The position numbers were made by a program, and so were the translations under genes. Below, piece after piece: positions 9,211-18,089 of a stretch of DNA of 64,000 bases (position 1 is its first letter; the number at the start of each line of letters is the position of its first letter). The stretch is from Streptomyces sp. NRRL B-24085 (lineage in GTDB: Bacteria > Actinomycetota > Actinomycetes > Streptomycetales > Streptomycetaceae): the NCBI RefSeq assembly GCF_001282115.1, contig NZ_LJBR01000029.1:27039-91038 (forward strand), given 5' to 3'. The notes beneath the pieces are model-generated. The model saw only the letters and a program-made list of their open reading frames with translations, was not told the DNA's origin and did not search any database.

Positions 9211-10214
9211 GAACGCGGCACCTCGAATCCGAAGTCGTCGTCGGCGATGAGGCGCTTGAACTCGGCCAGGGCCAGCGGGCTGCTCTGGATGCGCCAGTCG
9301 GCCCGCTTGGGGATGTTGAACCACAGGAAGCCGATGACGTCCTTGTCGTCCTGCACCCCCGAGAGCAGCGCGCGCACGTCGGCGCGCCGTCGCTGCCCGG
9401 GCTCGGCGGAGGTCTCGCTGATCAGCACCGGCTTGTCGGTGAACGCGTCGATCTGGCTGCGGGTCGGGCCGTACAGGGTCTCGAAGGTGTGGGCGCCGGT
9501 CTGGGTCCAGTAGCCGACGATGCCGACCCAGTCGACGTAGGCGTCACCGGGCCAGTACGGCTTCAGCTTCACGGACGGGACCGGGTTGATGACGTTCGGG
9601 CTCCACACCCAGATGACGTTGGTGGCACCGACCTCCTGGAAGACGTCGTGGATGTGCCGCCACGCCTTCACGAAGGTCGCGGGGGTCGTGTCCTTGGTGC
9701 CCCAGGGGTACCAGCCGCCGTTCATCTCGTGGCCGAAGCTGATCGCCACGGGCACGTTCGTCTCGCGAACGCTGTCCGCGTACTTCTTGATGTACGCGTC
9801 CTGCGAGCCGTCGGCGATCTTGTCGAGGCCGGGCTTGAACGGCTCCCACGACACGTAGAGCAGGCCGCCGTCGCCGAAGACGTTCTGGGCGCCCACGGCG
9901 TTGAAGCCGTTGCCCCACGACGAGTACGAGCCGACCAGGTTGGGCTTCTTTCCGACGCTCTTCGCGAAGGCGTCCACCGGTTTCAGCGAGCTGGGCGCGC
10001 CGTCCAGGGCCACCCCGAAGTACTCCTTGTCGGGGTGCAGCAGCGGTTTCACGTCGTACGGCAGTTCCGCCCCGGACGCCTTCGAGGCGGAGCCGGCGGC
10101 CGGTTCCTTCGCGGCCTGCGCGGCCGGGTCGTCGCCGCCGAGCACACCGCAGCCGGCGACCGCCGTCAGGGACATCAGCGCCGCGCACAGCGGCAGGACG
10201 GTCTTGCGCATCAT
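9207..10214 (-). CDS. GH26-like glycoside hydrolase lipoprotein
   Basis: 335 residues. Lipoprotein signal peptide with VAGC lipobox (C22), then a Ser/Ala/Lys linker and a TIM-barrel domain. HEMNGGWYPWG at 162-172 matches the GH26 acid/base motif (E163) and VLISETSAEPG places the nucleophile at E267, so both catalytic residues are present. GH26 enzymes cut beta-mannans and some beta-1,3/1,4-glucans. Anchored outside, it could trim or release the polymer made by the preceding synthase. Two tandem ATGs begin the gene; the first (10212-10214) overlaps the synthase stop in ATGA. Confidence 0.87.
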   Translation of the reverse strand: MMRKTVLPLCAALMSLTAVAGCGVLGGDDPAAQAAKEPAAGSASKASGAELPYDVKPLLHPDKEYFGVALDGAPSSLKPVDAFAKSVGKKPNLVGSYSSWGNGFNAVGAQNVFGDGGLLYVSWEPFKPGLDKIADGSQDAYIKKYADSVRETNVPVAISFGHEMNGGWYPWGTKDTTPATFVKAWRHIHDVFQEVGATNVIWVWSPNVINPVPSVKLKPYWPGDAYVDWVGIVGYWTQTGAHTFETLYGPTRSQIDAFTDKPVLISETSAEPGQRRRADVRALLSGVQDDKDVIGFLWFNIPKRADWRIQSSPLALAEFKRLIADDDFGFEVPRS

Positions 10215-11842
10215 GCGGGCTCACCTGCTGAGTGGTGGTCCTTGGGCTGGATGAGCGCCCGCGCGACGACCAGCGCGTAGAACAGGCCGGAGGACAGGAC
10301 GAGGGCGAAGTCCGGGGGGTAGCCGGTGAACAGGCGGTACACGGCCGCGCCGACCCAGACCACGGCCGTGCCACCGCTCCAGATCCACATGCCGAGCCAG
10401 AACCGGCGGGTCTTGTTCTTCTTCGCGCCCTTCGAGCCGGTCGGCTGCCAGCCCATGCGCTGCTTGCGCAGGATGTCCCAGATGGCGAAGACGTGCGCCC
10501 AGCCGTACATCAGCCGTGCCGACCAGGCCTCCAGCCGGTACGGCGCCTTGTGCCACATCGGGAAGACCAGTGTCGTGTAGGCGATGCTGGGCAGCACCCA
10601 GACCAGGTGCTTGACCTGGAGCATCTCCGGGCTGGTGAGCAGCAGCATGACGGGCACGAGAGGCGCGAAGAAGGTGAAGAGCGCCGTGTGGATGTAGTAG
10701 AAGAAGCCGGACATGTAGCAGAGCCGACTGGAGAAACGTATCGGCGCGTCCCAGAACTTCTTGCTGCCCAGCAGCGACATGGAGCCGGAGCACCAGCGGT
10801 ACTGCTGGTTGAAGAAGGCTCCGGCGGTGTCCGGGCACACGCCCGTGGACAGAGCGACCGGCACGTACTTCAGGTCCCAGCCGAGACCCCGCAGGTCGAA
10901 CCCGGTGTGCACATCCTCGGAGTGCTCGATGAGGGTCGTACCGCCGTTGGTCTCCAGCGCGGCCCGCCGGTAGATGGCACAGGAGCCGACGCAGATGGCA
11001 CCGTCGCTGTTCTGCCGGGACACCTGCACGGAGCGGTAGAACAGCTCCTGCACCGCGCCGGCCCCGCGCTCGATCCAGTTCTGCGAGTCCAGCACCCGGA
11101 AGTACTGCGGGGACTGCACGATCCCGATGCGCTCGTCGGTCTCCATGTACGGCAGCAGCTCCTCCAGGAGGTCGGAGCGCGGCGTGAAGTCGGCATCGAG
11201 GATCAGGATGTACTTGCCGTCGGACTGACCGAACCCGAAGTGCAGGTTGCCGGCCTTCTTGAACCAGCCGCGGTTCTCCCGGGTGCCGTAACGGAAGCCG
11301 AAATCGCGGGCCATGGCGGCGAGTTCCGGGCTCGCTCCGTCGTCGAGGACGAAGGGCACGCACACGCCCGGGTACCGGTCGGCCAACTGCCGCACATGCG
11401 TCCAGGTGTTGTGGAGCACCTCGATGGGCTCACCGCACACCGGCAGGAAGACGTCGACGCTGGGGTAGACCGCCGGCCGCCAGCCACGGACGAGCTGCTG
11501 GTGGTACTCGAAGTCGAAGTCCCGGGTGAAGCCGTTGACCCGCAGCGACACGAGGTAGTAGACGACGGTGAAGAACAGCGGCGGCGCGAAGATCCACATG
11601 AGCGGGCTGGCCTTGGCCAGCGCCACTTGACTGACGGTCAGACACCCGAAGCTGACGATCGAGGCGAGCGTCAGCACCCACAGGCGCCTCTTGACGTACG
11701 AATACTTCTCCGCATGCGAGGGCGGCGCGGGCAGAAGCCCCAGGGATGCCTGCTCGGCACCGCGCTTTCCTCCACGCCGCGCGGAACGGTGCCCCCCGGC
11801 ACCGGTCGCTCCGGACATGCGGGCAGAGTCAATGGATGACAT
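10211..11842 (-). CDS. Cellulose-synthase-like processive glycosyltransferase (GT2)
   Basis: 543 residues. Two N-terminal membrane segments (about 53-72 and 80-100), a cytoplasmic catalytic domain and C-terminal membrane segments. All processive-GT2 signatures are visible: LDDGA (D167-D168), DADF (D216, D218), SED (308-310, the TED position) and QQYRW (346-350). Such enzymes polymerise and extrude beta-linked polysaccharide such as cellulose, mannan or hyaluronan-like chains. No PilZ domain is present. First gene of the operon; ATG at 11840-11842 is preceded by GGAGGGTAGGA. The 250 bp upstream is unusually AT-rich for the window and holds a GCCCCTTT hairpin (11888-11908); I found no riboswitch fold there. 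Confidence 0.9.
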   Translation of the reverse strand: MSSIDSARMSGATGAGGHRSARRGGKRGAEQASLGLLPAPPSHAEKYSYVKRRLWVLTLASIVSFGCLTVSQVALAKASPLMWIFAPPLFFTVVYYLVSLRVNGFTRDFDFEYHQQLVRGWRPAVYPSVDVFLPVCGEPIEVLHNTWTHVRQLADRYPGVCVPFVLDDGASPELAAMARDFGFRYGTRENRGWFKKAGNLHFGFGQSDGKYILILDADFTPRSDLLEELLPYMETDERIGIVQSPQYFRVLDSQNWIERGAGAVQELFYRSVQVSRQNSDGAICVGSCAIYRRAALETNGGTTLIEHSEDVHTGFDLRGLGWDLKYVPVALSTGVCPDTAGAFFNQQYRWCSGSMSLLGSKKFWDAPIRFSSRLCYMSGFFYYIHTALFTFFAPLVPVMLLLTSPEMLQVKHLVWVLPSIAYTTLVFPMWHKAPYRLEAWSARLMYGWAHVFAIWDILRKQRMGWQPTGSKGAKKNKTRRFWLGMWIWSGGTAVVWVGAAVYRLFTGYPPDFALVLSSGLFYALVVARALIQPKDHHSAGEPA

Positions 11843-12092
11843 TCCTACCCTCCGGGCCATGGGCCCGCGTGTTCCCCACCCCAAAGAGCCCCTTTCGAAC
11901 AAAGGGGCCAGATGTGAAAGGTTATCCGAGGGATGTGAATGACGTAAGGGCACTGCGGAGACTTATGGCCGACAAGTCCGTTTATGTGCCTTATTTTTGT
12001 TGAAGGCTGATGTAACTAACAGGTTTCACATCGGGACGACCCGGGCAGATGGCTCCGGTCGTGCGCTTCTTGTCACAGTCGCGAGCAGTCGG

Positions 12093-12950
12093 TCAGCAGC
12101 ACCCCGCCCCCGGCAGCACCCGCCGGTTGCGCGCCTCCTTGTTCCGCGCGGCCAGCAAATCGTCGGCCGGGTAGCCGACCTCCTCCAGCGTCAGCCCGTG
12201 CGGTCGTACGACATGGACGGCCGAGTCCCGTACGCCGGCGGCCAGCACCTTTCCCGGCCAGTCCGGGCCCCGGTGTCCGTCCCCGACGAACAGCAGCGCC
12301 CCGATCAGTGAGCGCACCATGTTGTGGCAGAAGGCGTCGGCGCGCACCGTCGCGGTGATGATGCCGTCGTCACCGCGCACCAGGCTCAGTTCCTGGAGCG
12401 TGCGGATGGTCGTGGCCCCCTCACGCCGCTTGCAGTACGCGGCGAAGTCGTGCTCCCCGAGCAGCCGGGCGGCCGCCTCGTTCATGGCGTCGACGTCCAA
12501 CGGCCAGTCGTGCCACAAGACGTGTCCGCGCAGCAGCGGGTCGACGCCCCCGGGGTTGTCGGTGACGCGGTAGGCGTACCGTCGCCAGATCGCGGAGAAC
12601 CGCGCATTGAACCCCGCAGGCGCCTCCCCCACCCCCCACACCCGCACATCCTTCGGCAACCGTCCCGCCAGCCGCTTCAGGAGCTTCTCCCGGTGCTCCT
12701 CCCACAGCTCCGCGGGCAGGTCCACGTGGGCCACCTGGCCCCGGGCGTGCACGCCGGCGTCGGTGCGGCCGGCCACGGTCAGTTCGTACGTCACGTCCTT
12801 CGACCGGGTGACCGTGCGCAGCGCGTCCTCGATCTCGCCCTGGACGGTCCGCCGGCCGCCGGCCTGCTTGGCCCACCCGGAGAAGTCGGTCCCGTCGTAG
12901 GAGAGGTCGAGGCGGACACGGACGTAACCGGGCTGTACTTCGTCGCTCAC
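12093..12950 (-). CDS. truA: tRNA pseudouridine(38-40) synthase
   Basis: Converts uridines 38-40 of the tRNA anticodon arm to pseudouridine. 285 residues, with the catalytic Asp64 in [22 protein letters not shown] and [11 protein letters not shown] of the TruA family. GTG start at 12948-12950. In Streptomyces truA normally follows rplQ; here a secreted-protein gene and two hairpins lie between them, so it probably uses a separate promoter. Ends with an unusual Gly-Cys-Cys. Confidence 0.96.
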   Translation of the reverse strand: MSDEVQPGYVRVRLDLSYDGTDFSGWAKQAGGRRTVQGEIEDALRTVTRSKDVTYELTVAGRTDAGVHARGQVAHVDLPAELWEEHREKLLKRLAGRLPKDVRVWGVGEAPAGFNARFSAIWRRYAYRVTDNPGGVDPLLRGHVLWHDWPLDVDAMNEAAARLLGEHDFAAYCKRREGATTIRTLQELSLVRGDDGIITATVRADAFCHNMVRSLIGALLFVGDGHRGPDWPGKVLAAGVRDSAVHVVRPHGLTLEEVGYPADDLLAARNKEARNRRVLPGAGCC

Positions 12951-12976
12951 CCCCCGATCCTCTCAGGAACGCGGAA

Positions 12977-13002
12977 CGGGCCCGCCCCGAGGGGCGGGCC
13001 CG
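12977..13002 (-). terminator. Hairpin terminator after the secreted-protein gene
   Basis: A perfect 12-bp GC inverted repeat with a GA loop lies between the stop of the secreted-protein gene (13035) and the truA start (12950). Its sequence is nearly the same as the hairpin after rplQ at 14563-14593. Confidence 0.7.
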
Positions 13003-13034
13003 CACAGCCGAGGATCAGCGGCGATCACCGTCGG

Positions 13035-14456
13035 TCAGTGCCGACCCCGCGGGTTGAGCACGATGTCCCCGGAGTCGTTCGCCGGGTTGCCCTCGTTCGG
13101 CATGGTGTAGGCGAAGAACGCCCGGCCCGTGGCGTTGCGGATCACCTCGTCGACGCGGAGGCCGAAGGTGAAGGTGCGGGAGGCGTCCTCCAGGATCGGC
13201 GTGTTGATGCGGCAGAGGTAGTCGCCCTCGGCGCCCTCCCAGTCGGCGGCCTGGCAGCCCTCGGGAACCGTGGTGACCGTGGTGCCCCGGGGAAGGTCGA
13301 CCCAGAAGGCGATCGGCTCGCCGCCGGAGCGCAGCAGGGCCAGCCAGGCGGGGCCGTGGTTGGCGAAGCCGACGTCCACCGACACGGTCTCGCCCTTGCG
13401 GGCCCGCAGCCGCTCACCGGTCAGGTCGAGGTCGAAGGTGTTCTTCGTCGGGAAGTCCATCTCGGCGAACCGGCCGTAGTCCGCCGGGTCGGCGTCCGGC
13501 AGCCGTACCAGCCCCAGCGCAGGACCGGTGCCGGCCCGGTAGTCGCCCTCCGCCAGCAGGTCCGCCATCTGGTCGGCGGGCACCGCGCTGAAGGAGTAGG
13601 ACATCACGTCGTAGAGGGCGAAGCCGGCCGTCTCGACCGGGAAGGGAGCGCTGAGCCCGTAGGCCGCCTCGGCCGCGAACTCCTCGTCGAAGACGCACAG
13701 GGCCTGGGAGCTCCCGAACAGTTCGTCGGGGTCGCGCGGGTCGTACCAGCAGTTCCCGTAGGTGCTGGGGAAGGAGAGGCCACGGCTGCCGTACATCCGC
13801 AGCACCACGCCCTTGCCGCCCAGGCCGCCGACGTTGCGGAAGCTCAGCGGCGCCTGGAAGGTGTCGCCGGCCTTGAAGCCCTCGGGCTCGGCCAACTGCT
13901 TCATCTGCAGCTCGGGGCCGCCGACCAGGACGTCCACGGTGTGCCCGGTGAAGGCCAGGCCCTCCCCCGCGGCCGTGACCTCGATGGTGCCGAAGTCGCC
14001 CGCGGCGCTCTCGTCGGTCACGTCGAGACGGATGCCGCCCAGGTCGTTGTAGTCCCGGCCGGCGTAGATCTCGTAGCCGTGGCAGGTGGCGACCAGTCCC
14101 TCGACGGAGCAGCCCCGCCAGCCGCCGAGGCGGGAGAAGTCCACCGCGGCGACCCCGGCCAGGGAGCTCGCGTCCACGGTGACCGTGTACTCGCCCTGGT
14201 GGATCGGGTAGGTGACGCCGTTCTCGTCCGGCACCGGTTCACCGGGCGCCCGCAGTCCGAGCTCGATCTGCGGCTCACCCGGCTCGCCCGGCTCACCGGG
14301 CTCCGGGTGCATCGAGAGGTTCACGCTGTCGGTGCCTTCGACGGACACCGGCAGCGGCTCCTCCTCGGCACTGGCGGGAACAGCGAGTGCCGCACCGGCC
14401 AGGGCGGCCAGCGCGAACGCGGAGATGGTGCGCCGCACAGCGGCGAGAGACGTCAT
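13035..14456 (-). CDS. Secreted protein of unknown function with GEP repeats
   Basis: 473 residues. A Sec signal peptide (basic start, AFALAALAGAALA, cleavage after VPASA) is followed by an acidic stretch containing PEPGEPGEPGEP and then two or more Ig-like or DUF11-like beta domains with paired cysteines. There is no sortase motif and no C-terminal membrane segment, so it should be released. The ATG at 14454-14456 is chosen because it gives a clean signal peptide. It sits between rplQ and truA, bounded by hairpins on both sides, as an independent unit. Confidence 0.85.
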   Translation of the reverse strand: MTSLAAVRRTISAFALAALAGAALAVPASAEEEPLPVSVEGTDSVNLSMHPEPGEPGEPGEPQIELGLRAPGEPVPDENGVTYPIHQGEYTVTVDASSLAGVAAVDFSRLGGWRGCSVEGLVATCHGYEIYAGRDYNDLGGIRLDVTDESAAGDFGTIEVTAAGEGLAFTGHTVDVLVGGPELQMKQLAEPEGFKAGDTFQAPLSFRNVGGLGGKGVVLRMYGSRGLSFPSTYGNCWYDPRDPDELFGSSQALCVFDEEFAAEAAYGLSAPFPVETAGFALYDVMSYSFSAVPADQMADLLAEGDYRAGTGPALGLVRLPDADPADYGRFAEMDFPTKNTFDLDLTGERLRARKGETVSVDVGFANHGPAWLALLRSGGEPIAFWVDLPRGTTVTTVPEGCQAADWEGAEGDYLCRINTPILEDASRTFTFGLRVDEVIRNATGRAFFAYTMPNEGNPANDSGDIVLNPRGRH

Positions 14457-14562
14457 GGGACCCCCGTAAGTCGGACATCGTGCGCACCGGATCGGTGTCG
14501 CCGTATGCATGACACATGAGCCCGCCGTGAGGTTGCCCTGCTCTTTACCCGTGGCAACGCGA

Positions 14563-14593
14563 ACGGGCCCGCCCCGAAAAGGGGCGGGCCCGT
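14563..14593 (-). terminator. Hairpin terminator after rplQ
   Basis: A 13-bp inverted repeat with a GAAAA loop, 15 bp after the rplQ stop. It ends the alpha operon. Confidence 0.8.
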
Positions 14594-14608
14594 CACGACG
14601 CGGAAGCG

Positions 14609-15130
14609 TCAGGCGTCCTTGGACTCCTCGGCCGGAGCCTCGGCGCCGTCCTCGGCGTCGGCGGCCTTGGTCGTGTCGACCTTGGTCTCCTCGGCGGCCG
14701 GAGCGGCCTCGGCGTCCTTGGCGGCACGCTTGGTGGCGGCCTCGGCCTCACCCGTCGCCTGCTGCGCGACCGTCAGCGCCTCGACCAGCTCGATGACAGC
14801 CATGGGCGCGTTGTCGCCGCGGCGGTTACCGATCTTGGTGATGCGGGTGTAGCCACCGGGACGGTTCTCGTAGCGCGGGCCGATCTCGGTGAAGAGCGTG
14901 TGGACGACGCTCTTGTCCGTGATCACCTGGAGCACCTGACGGCGGTTGTGAAGGTCGCCCTTCTTCGCCTTGGTGACCAGACGCTCGGCGTACGGACGCA
15001 GCTTGCGCGCCTTCGCCTCGGTGGTGGTGATACGGCCGTGCTCGAAGAGGCTCTTCGCGAGGTTCGCGAGGAGCAGCTTCTCGTGCGCGGCGCTGCCGCC
15101 CAGACGGGCACCCTTGGTGGGCTTCGGCAT
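14609..15130 (-). CDS. rplQ: 50S ribosomal protein L17
   Basis: 173 residues: the L17 core ([22 protein letters not shown] through about 120) near the peptide exit tunnel, then a 50-residue Ala/Glu/Lys-rich tail that is longer than in E. coli (127 residues) and common in actinomycetes. Last gene of the alpha operon, 186 bp after rpoA with a strong hairpin in the gap. Confidence 0.97.
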   Translation of the reverse strand: MPKPTKGARLGGSAAHEKLLLANLAKSLFEHGRITTTEAKARKLRPYAERLVTKAKKGDLHNRRQVLQVITDKSVVHTLFTEIGPRYENRPGGYTRITKIGNRRGDNAPMAVIELVEALTVAQQATGEAEAATKRAAKDAEAAPAAEETKVDTTKAADAEDGAEAPAEESKDA

Positions 15131-15209
15131 GGTGTTTCTCCTAGGTGTCTGCCCCGGCCGTATCAGGTACCGGGGTCAGTATCTGAGCAGGCGGTCGCCT
15201 GTCAGAGAT

Positions 15210-15244
15210 CCGGACGACAAGCCCCGAAGGGGCGCGTCGTCCGG
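15210..15244 (-). other. Intercistronic hairpin between rpoA and rplQ
   Basis: CCGGACGAC (15210-15218) pairs with GTCGTCCGG (15236-15244), with an inner GCCCC/GGGGC stem. It could be a partial terminator or an mRNA processing/stability element that sets rplQ level below rpoA. Confidence 0.55.
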
Positions 15245-15316
15245 AAGGGGCGCGGGGAACTGCGCGATCAAGCACAGCGCACCCGCACCCGAGTACGGAC
15301 CATATGGCCCGAGCTC

Positions 15317-16339
15317 TTAGTACTGCTCGGTCTCCACGAAGCCCGCGTCCGCGTCGTCGTCGGCGCCAAACGCGTCCGCCGCAGCGGTGGGGTCGAACCC
15401 GGGAGGCGAGTCCTTGAGCGCCAGGCCCATACCCGCCAGCTTCGCCTTGACCTCGTCGATGGACTTCGCACCGAAGTTGCGGATGTCCAGGAGGTCGGCC
15501 TCGGAGCGCGCCACGAGCTCACCCACGGAGTGGATGCCCTCACGCTTGAGGCAGTTGTAGGAGCGGACCGTGAGCTCCAGCTCCTCGATCGGCAGCGCCA
15601 GGTCGGCGGCGAGGGCGGCGTCCGTGGGGGACGGGCCCATGTCGATGCCCTCGGCGTCGATGTTCAGCTCGCGGGCGAGACCGAACAGCTCGACCAGGGT
15701 CTTGCCGGCCGACGCCATGGCGTCACGGGGACGCATGGCCTGCTTCGTCTCGACGTCGACGATCAGCTTGTCGAAGTCGGTGCGCTGCTCGACACGGGTC
15801 GCCTCGACCTTGTACGTGACCTTGAGCACGGGGCTGTAGATGGAGTCGACCGGGATACGGCCGATCTCCTGGCCCACCTGCTTGTTCTGCACGGCGGAGA
15901 CGTAACCGCGGCCACGCTCGACCGTGAGCTCCATCTCCAGCTTGCCCTTGCCGTTGAGCGTGGCGAGGACGAGGTCGGGGTTGTGCACCTCGACACCGGC
16001 CGGGGGCGCGATGTCGGCGGCGGTGACCAGACCCGGGCCCTGCTTGCGCAGGTACATCACGACCGGCTCGTCGTGCTCCGAGGAGACGACCAGCTGCTTG
16101 ATGTTGAGGATCAGGTCGGTGACGTCCTCCTTGACGCCCGGCACGGTGGTGAACTCGTGCAGGACGCCGTCGATGCGGATGCTGGTGACAGCGGCACCGG
16201 GGATCGACGACAGGAGGGTGCGGCGGAGGGAGTTGCCGAGGGTGTAGCCGAAGCCCGGCTCCAGCGGCTCGATCACGAACCGGGAGCGGAACTCGTCGAC
16301 GACCTCTTCGGTCAACGAGGGACGCTGAGCGATCAGCAT
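15317..16339 (-). CDS. rpoA: RNA polymerase alpha subunit
   Basis: 340 residues. N-terminal assembly domain ([23 protein letters not shown]) and the C-terminal DNA/activator-binding domain ([29 protein letters not shown]) joined by an acidic linker. ATG at 16337-16339. In the alpha operon, 152 bp after rpsK; the gap contains a 13-bp hairpin (16429-16462). Confidence 0.99.
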   Translation of the reverse strand: MLIAQRPSLTEEVVDEFRSRFVIEPLEPGFGYTLGNSLRRTLLSSIPGAAVTSIRIDGVLHEFTTVPGVKEDVTDLILNIKQLVVSSEHDEPVVMYLRKQGPGLVTAADIAPPAGVEVHNPDLVLATLNGKGKLEMELTVERGRGYVSAVQNKQVGQEIGRIPVDSIYSPVLKVTYKVEATRVEQRTDFDKLIVDVETKQAMRPRDAMASAGKTLVELFGLARELNIDAEGIDMGPSPTDAALAADLALPIEELELTVRSYNCLKREGIHSVGELVARSEADLLDIRNFGAKSIDEVKAKLAGMGLALKDSPPGFDPTAAADAFGADDDADAGFVETEQY

Positions 16340-16428
16340 GTGTGGATCAGATCCTTCTTTCGTGGACGCCCGCTATTTGACGCCCGACGGAACCGCCCCC
16401 GGCAAAAGGGACGGGTACTGCAAGGGTA

Positions 16429-16462
16429 CGGGCGATACGGCCCATGAGAGCCGTACCGCCCG
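16429..16462 (-). other. Intercistronic hairpin between rpsK and rpoA
   Basis: Thirteen base pairs (16429-16441 with 16450-16462, one A-C mismatch) with an 8-base loop. Likely partial termination or processing; no T tract. Confidence 0.45.
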
Positions 16463-16491
16463 AACCAAGCCCTGCGTGCAGCAGCCGTGCG

Positions 16492-16896
16492 TCAGACGCG
16501 ACGGCGCTTCGGCGGACGGCAGCCGTTGTGCGGCGTGGGCGTGACGTCCTGGATCGAGCCGACCTCGAGGCCGGTGGCCTGGAGGGAGCGGATCGCGGTC
16601 TCACGGCCGGAGCCGGGACCCTTGACGAACACGTCCACCTTGCGCATGCCGTGCTCCTGCGCGCGGCGGGCGGCCGACTCGGCGGCCATCTGCGCGGCGA
16701 AGGGGGTGGACTTGCGCGAGCCCTTGAAGCCGACGTGGCCGGCGGAGGCCCAGGAGATCACGTTGCCCGAGGGGTCCGTGATCGAGACGATCGTGTTGTT
16801 GAACGTGCTCTTGATGTGGGCGTGCCCGTGAGCGACGTTCTTCTTTTCCTTGCGGCGCACCTTCTTGGCAGCGCCCTGACGACCCTTGGGGGGCAT
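16492..16896 (-). CDS. rpsK: 30S ribosomal protein S11
   Basis: 134 residues; platform protein of the small subunit. Contains [15 protein letters not shown] and [15 protein letters not shown] with the C-terminal [16 protein letters not shown] at 16894-16896. Placed between rpsM and rpoA; rpsD, often here in other bacteria, is absent as in other Streptomyces. Confidence 0.98.
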   Translation of the reverse strand: MPPKGRQGAAKKVRRKEKKNVAHGHAHIKSTFNNTIVSITDPSGNVISWASAGHVGFKGSRKSTPFAAQMAAESAARRAQEHGMRKVDVFVKGPGSGRETAIRSLQATGLEVGSIQDVTPTPHNGCRPPKRRRV

Positions 16897-16966
16897 CTAC
16901 AAACTCCTACGGGGAGGTGGTCGGTCCTACAGCGAAGACCGCTGATGAAGCGTGGTCCGCTGAGGA

Positions 16967-17347
16967 CTACTTCTTGCCCGGCTTCTTCTTGCCGGCGATG
17001 GCGCGACGCGGGCCCTTGCGGGTACGAGCGTTCGTGCTGGTGCGCTGACCACGGACGGGCAGTCCACGGCGGTGACGCAGACCCTGGTAGCAGCCGATCT
17101 CGACCTTGCGGCGGATGTCGGCCTGGATCTCGCGACGGAGGTCACCCTCGGTCTTGAGGTTGTTGTCGACGTACTCACGAATCGCGACGAGCTCCTCCTC
17201 GGAGAGGTCGCGAACGCGGGTGTTCGGGTTGACGCCGGTCTCGGCCAGCGTCTGCTGCGAAAGGGTCCGGCCGATGCCGAACACGTAGGTCAGGGCGACC
17301 TCCACGCGCTTGTCGCGCGGGATGTCAACACCGGAAACGCGTGCCAT
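16967..17347 (-). CDS. rpsM: 30S ribosomal protein S13
   Basis: 126 residues; head protein touching the P-site tRNA and the L5 bridge. Starts [21 protein letters not shown] and ends in the basic tail [18 protein letters not shown] at 17345-17347. It is 186 bp from rpmJ, an unusually long gap inside this operon. Confidence 0.98.
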   Translation of the reverse strand: MARVSGVDIPRDKRVEVALTYVFGIGRTLSQQTLAETGVNPNTRVRDLSEEELVAIREYVDNNLKTEGDLRREIQADIRRKVEIGCYQGLRHRRGLPVRGQRTSTNARTRKGPRRAIAGKKKPGKK

Positions 17348-17533
17348 TCAATGGCTCCTGGTGATCTTCGGAGGTCTTCCGCAGAACCGGTTCCCAGCCG
17401 CCGTACCAGGTACGAACTGGGTCCCCGGCCTCCGAACCGGGGGTGTCAGACGAAGGACGTCTGGGCTCTGCGTATGAACAAATTCAGCTTGCGTCGCGCG
17501 AATCCCTGCGAGAGCAGAGGGTTCGGTCGTGCG

Positions 17534-17647
17534 TCAGCCCTGGCGCTGCTTGTGGCGCGGGTTCTCGCAAATGACCATGACCCGACCGTGACGGCGGATC
17601 ACCCTGCACTTGTCGCAGATCTTCTTGACGCTCGGCTTGACCTTCAT
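17534..17647 (-). CDS. rpmJ: 50S ribosomal protein L36, zinc-binding form
   Basis: 37 residues. C11, C14, C27 and H32 form the zinc ribbon, so this is the zinc-dependent (C+) paralogue; Streptomyces often also carry a zinc-free copy elsewhere. ATG at 17645-17647. Lies between infA and rpsM. Confidence 0.96.
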   Translation of the reverse strand: MKVKPSVKKICDKCRVIRRHGRVMVICENPRHKQRQG

Positions 17648-17705
17648 TAGTGAGGTTCTCCGGGTCAGTGCCATCACCCCGGCGGGGCCGGGGCGCGGGC
17701 AAGAT

Positions 17706-17927
17706 CTACTTGTACCGGTAGACGATCCGGCCACGCGTCAGGTCGTACGGAGACAGCTCCACCACGACCCGGTCGTCAGGGAGGATGCGGATGTAGTGCA
17801 TACGCATCTTGCCGCTGATGTGTGCCAGGACCTGGTGGCCGTTCTGGAGCTCGACCTTGAACATGGCGTTCGGAAGAGACTCGACGACAGTGCCCTCGAT
17901 CTCGATGGCACCTTGCTTCTTGGCCAC
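17706..17927 (-). CDS. infA: Translation initiation factor IF-1
   Basis: 73 residues; binds the 30S A site. S1/OB fold with [20 protein letters not shown] and the end [12 protein letters not shown] start at 17925-17927. First gene of the infA-rpmJ-rpsM-rpsK-rpoA-rplQ unit; on the minus strand a TAGACT hexamer (18022-18027) about 95 bp upstream could be the -10 of its promoter, without a clear -35. Confidence 0.97.
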   Translation of the reverse strand: MAKKQGAIEIEGTVVESLPNAMFKVELQNGHQVLAHISGKMRMHYIRILPDDRVVVELSPYDLTRGRIVYRYK

Positions 17928-18089
17928 GCTTCGCCCTTCGAATCGACTACCTTGATCGACTCTCCTGCGTTTCCCTTCAAGGGCGCATGCGGACATGCGG
18001 GTGCACGAGAGCCGACGAGTCAGTCTACGTCAGCGCACCCAGAAAGACGAATCGAGGAAGGATGCCCCGACACAGAGATCCTTAAGCGC

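Noticed and set aside
11843..12092. Possible c-di-GMP riboswitch before the GT2 synthase
   Set aside because: The region is AT-rich with one short hairpin (11888-11908), but no GEMM-like conserved loops are visible.
12977..14593. Two nearly identical GC hairpins (12977-13002, 14563-14593) as a mobile repeat
   Set aside because: Each lies just after a stop codon on the minus strand and works as a terminator; there are no target duplications.
16340..17650. rpsD (S4) expected in the alpha operon
   Set aside because: No S4 sequence occurs between rpsK and rpoA; as in other Streptomyces it must be elsewhere.
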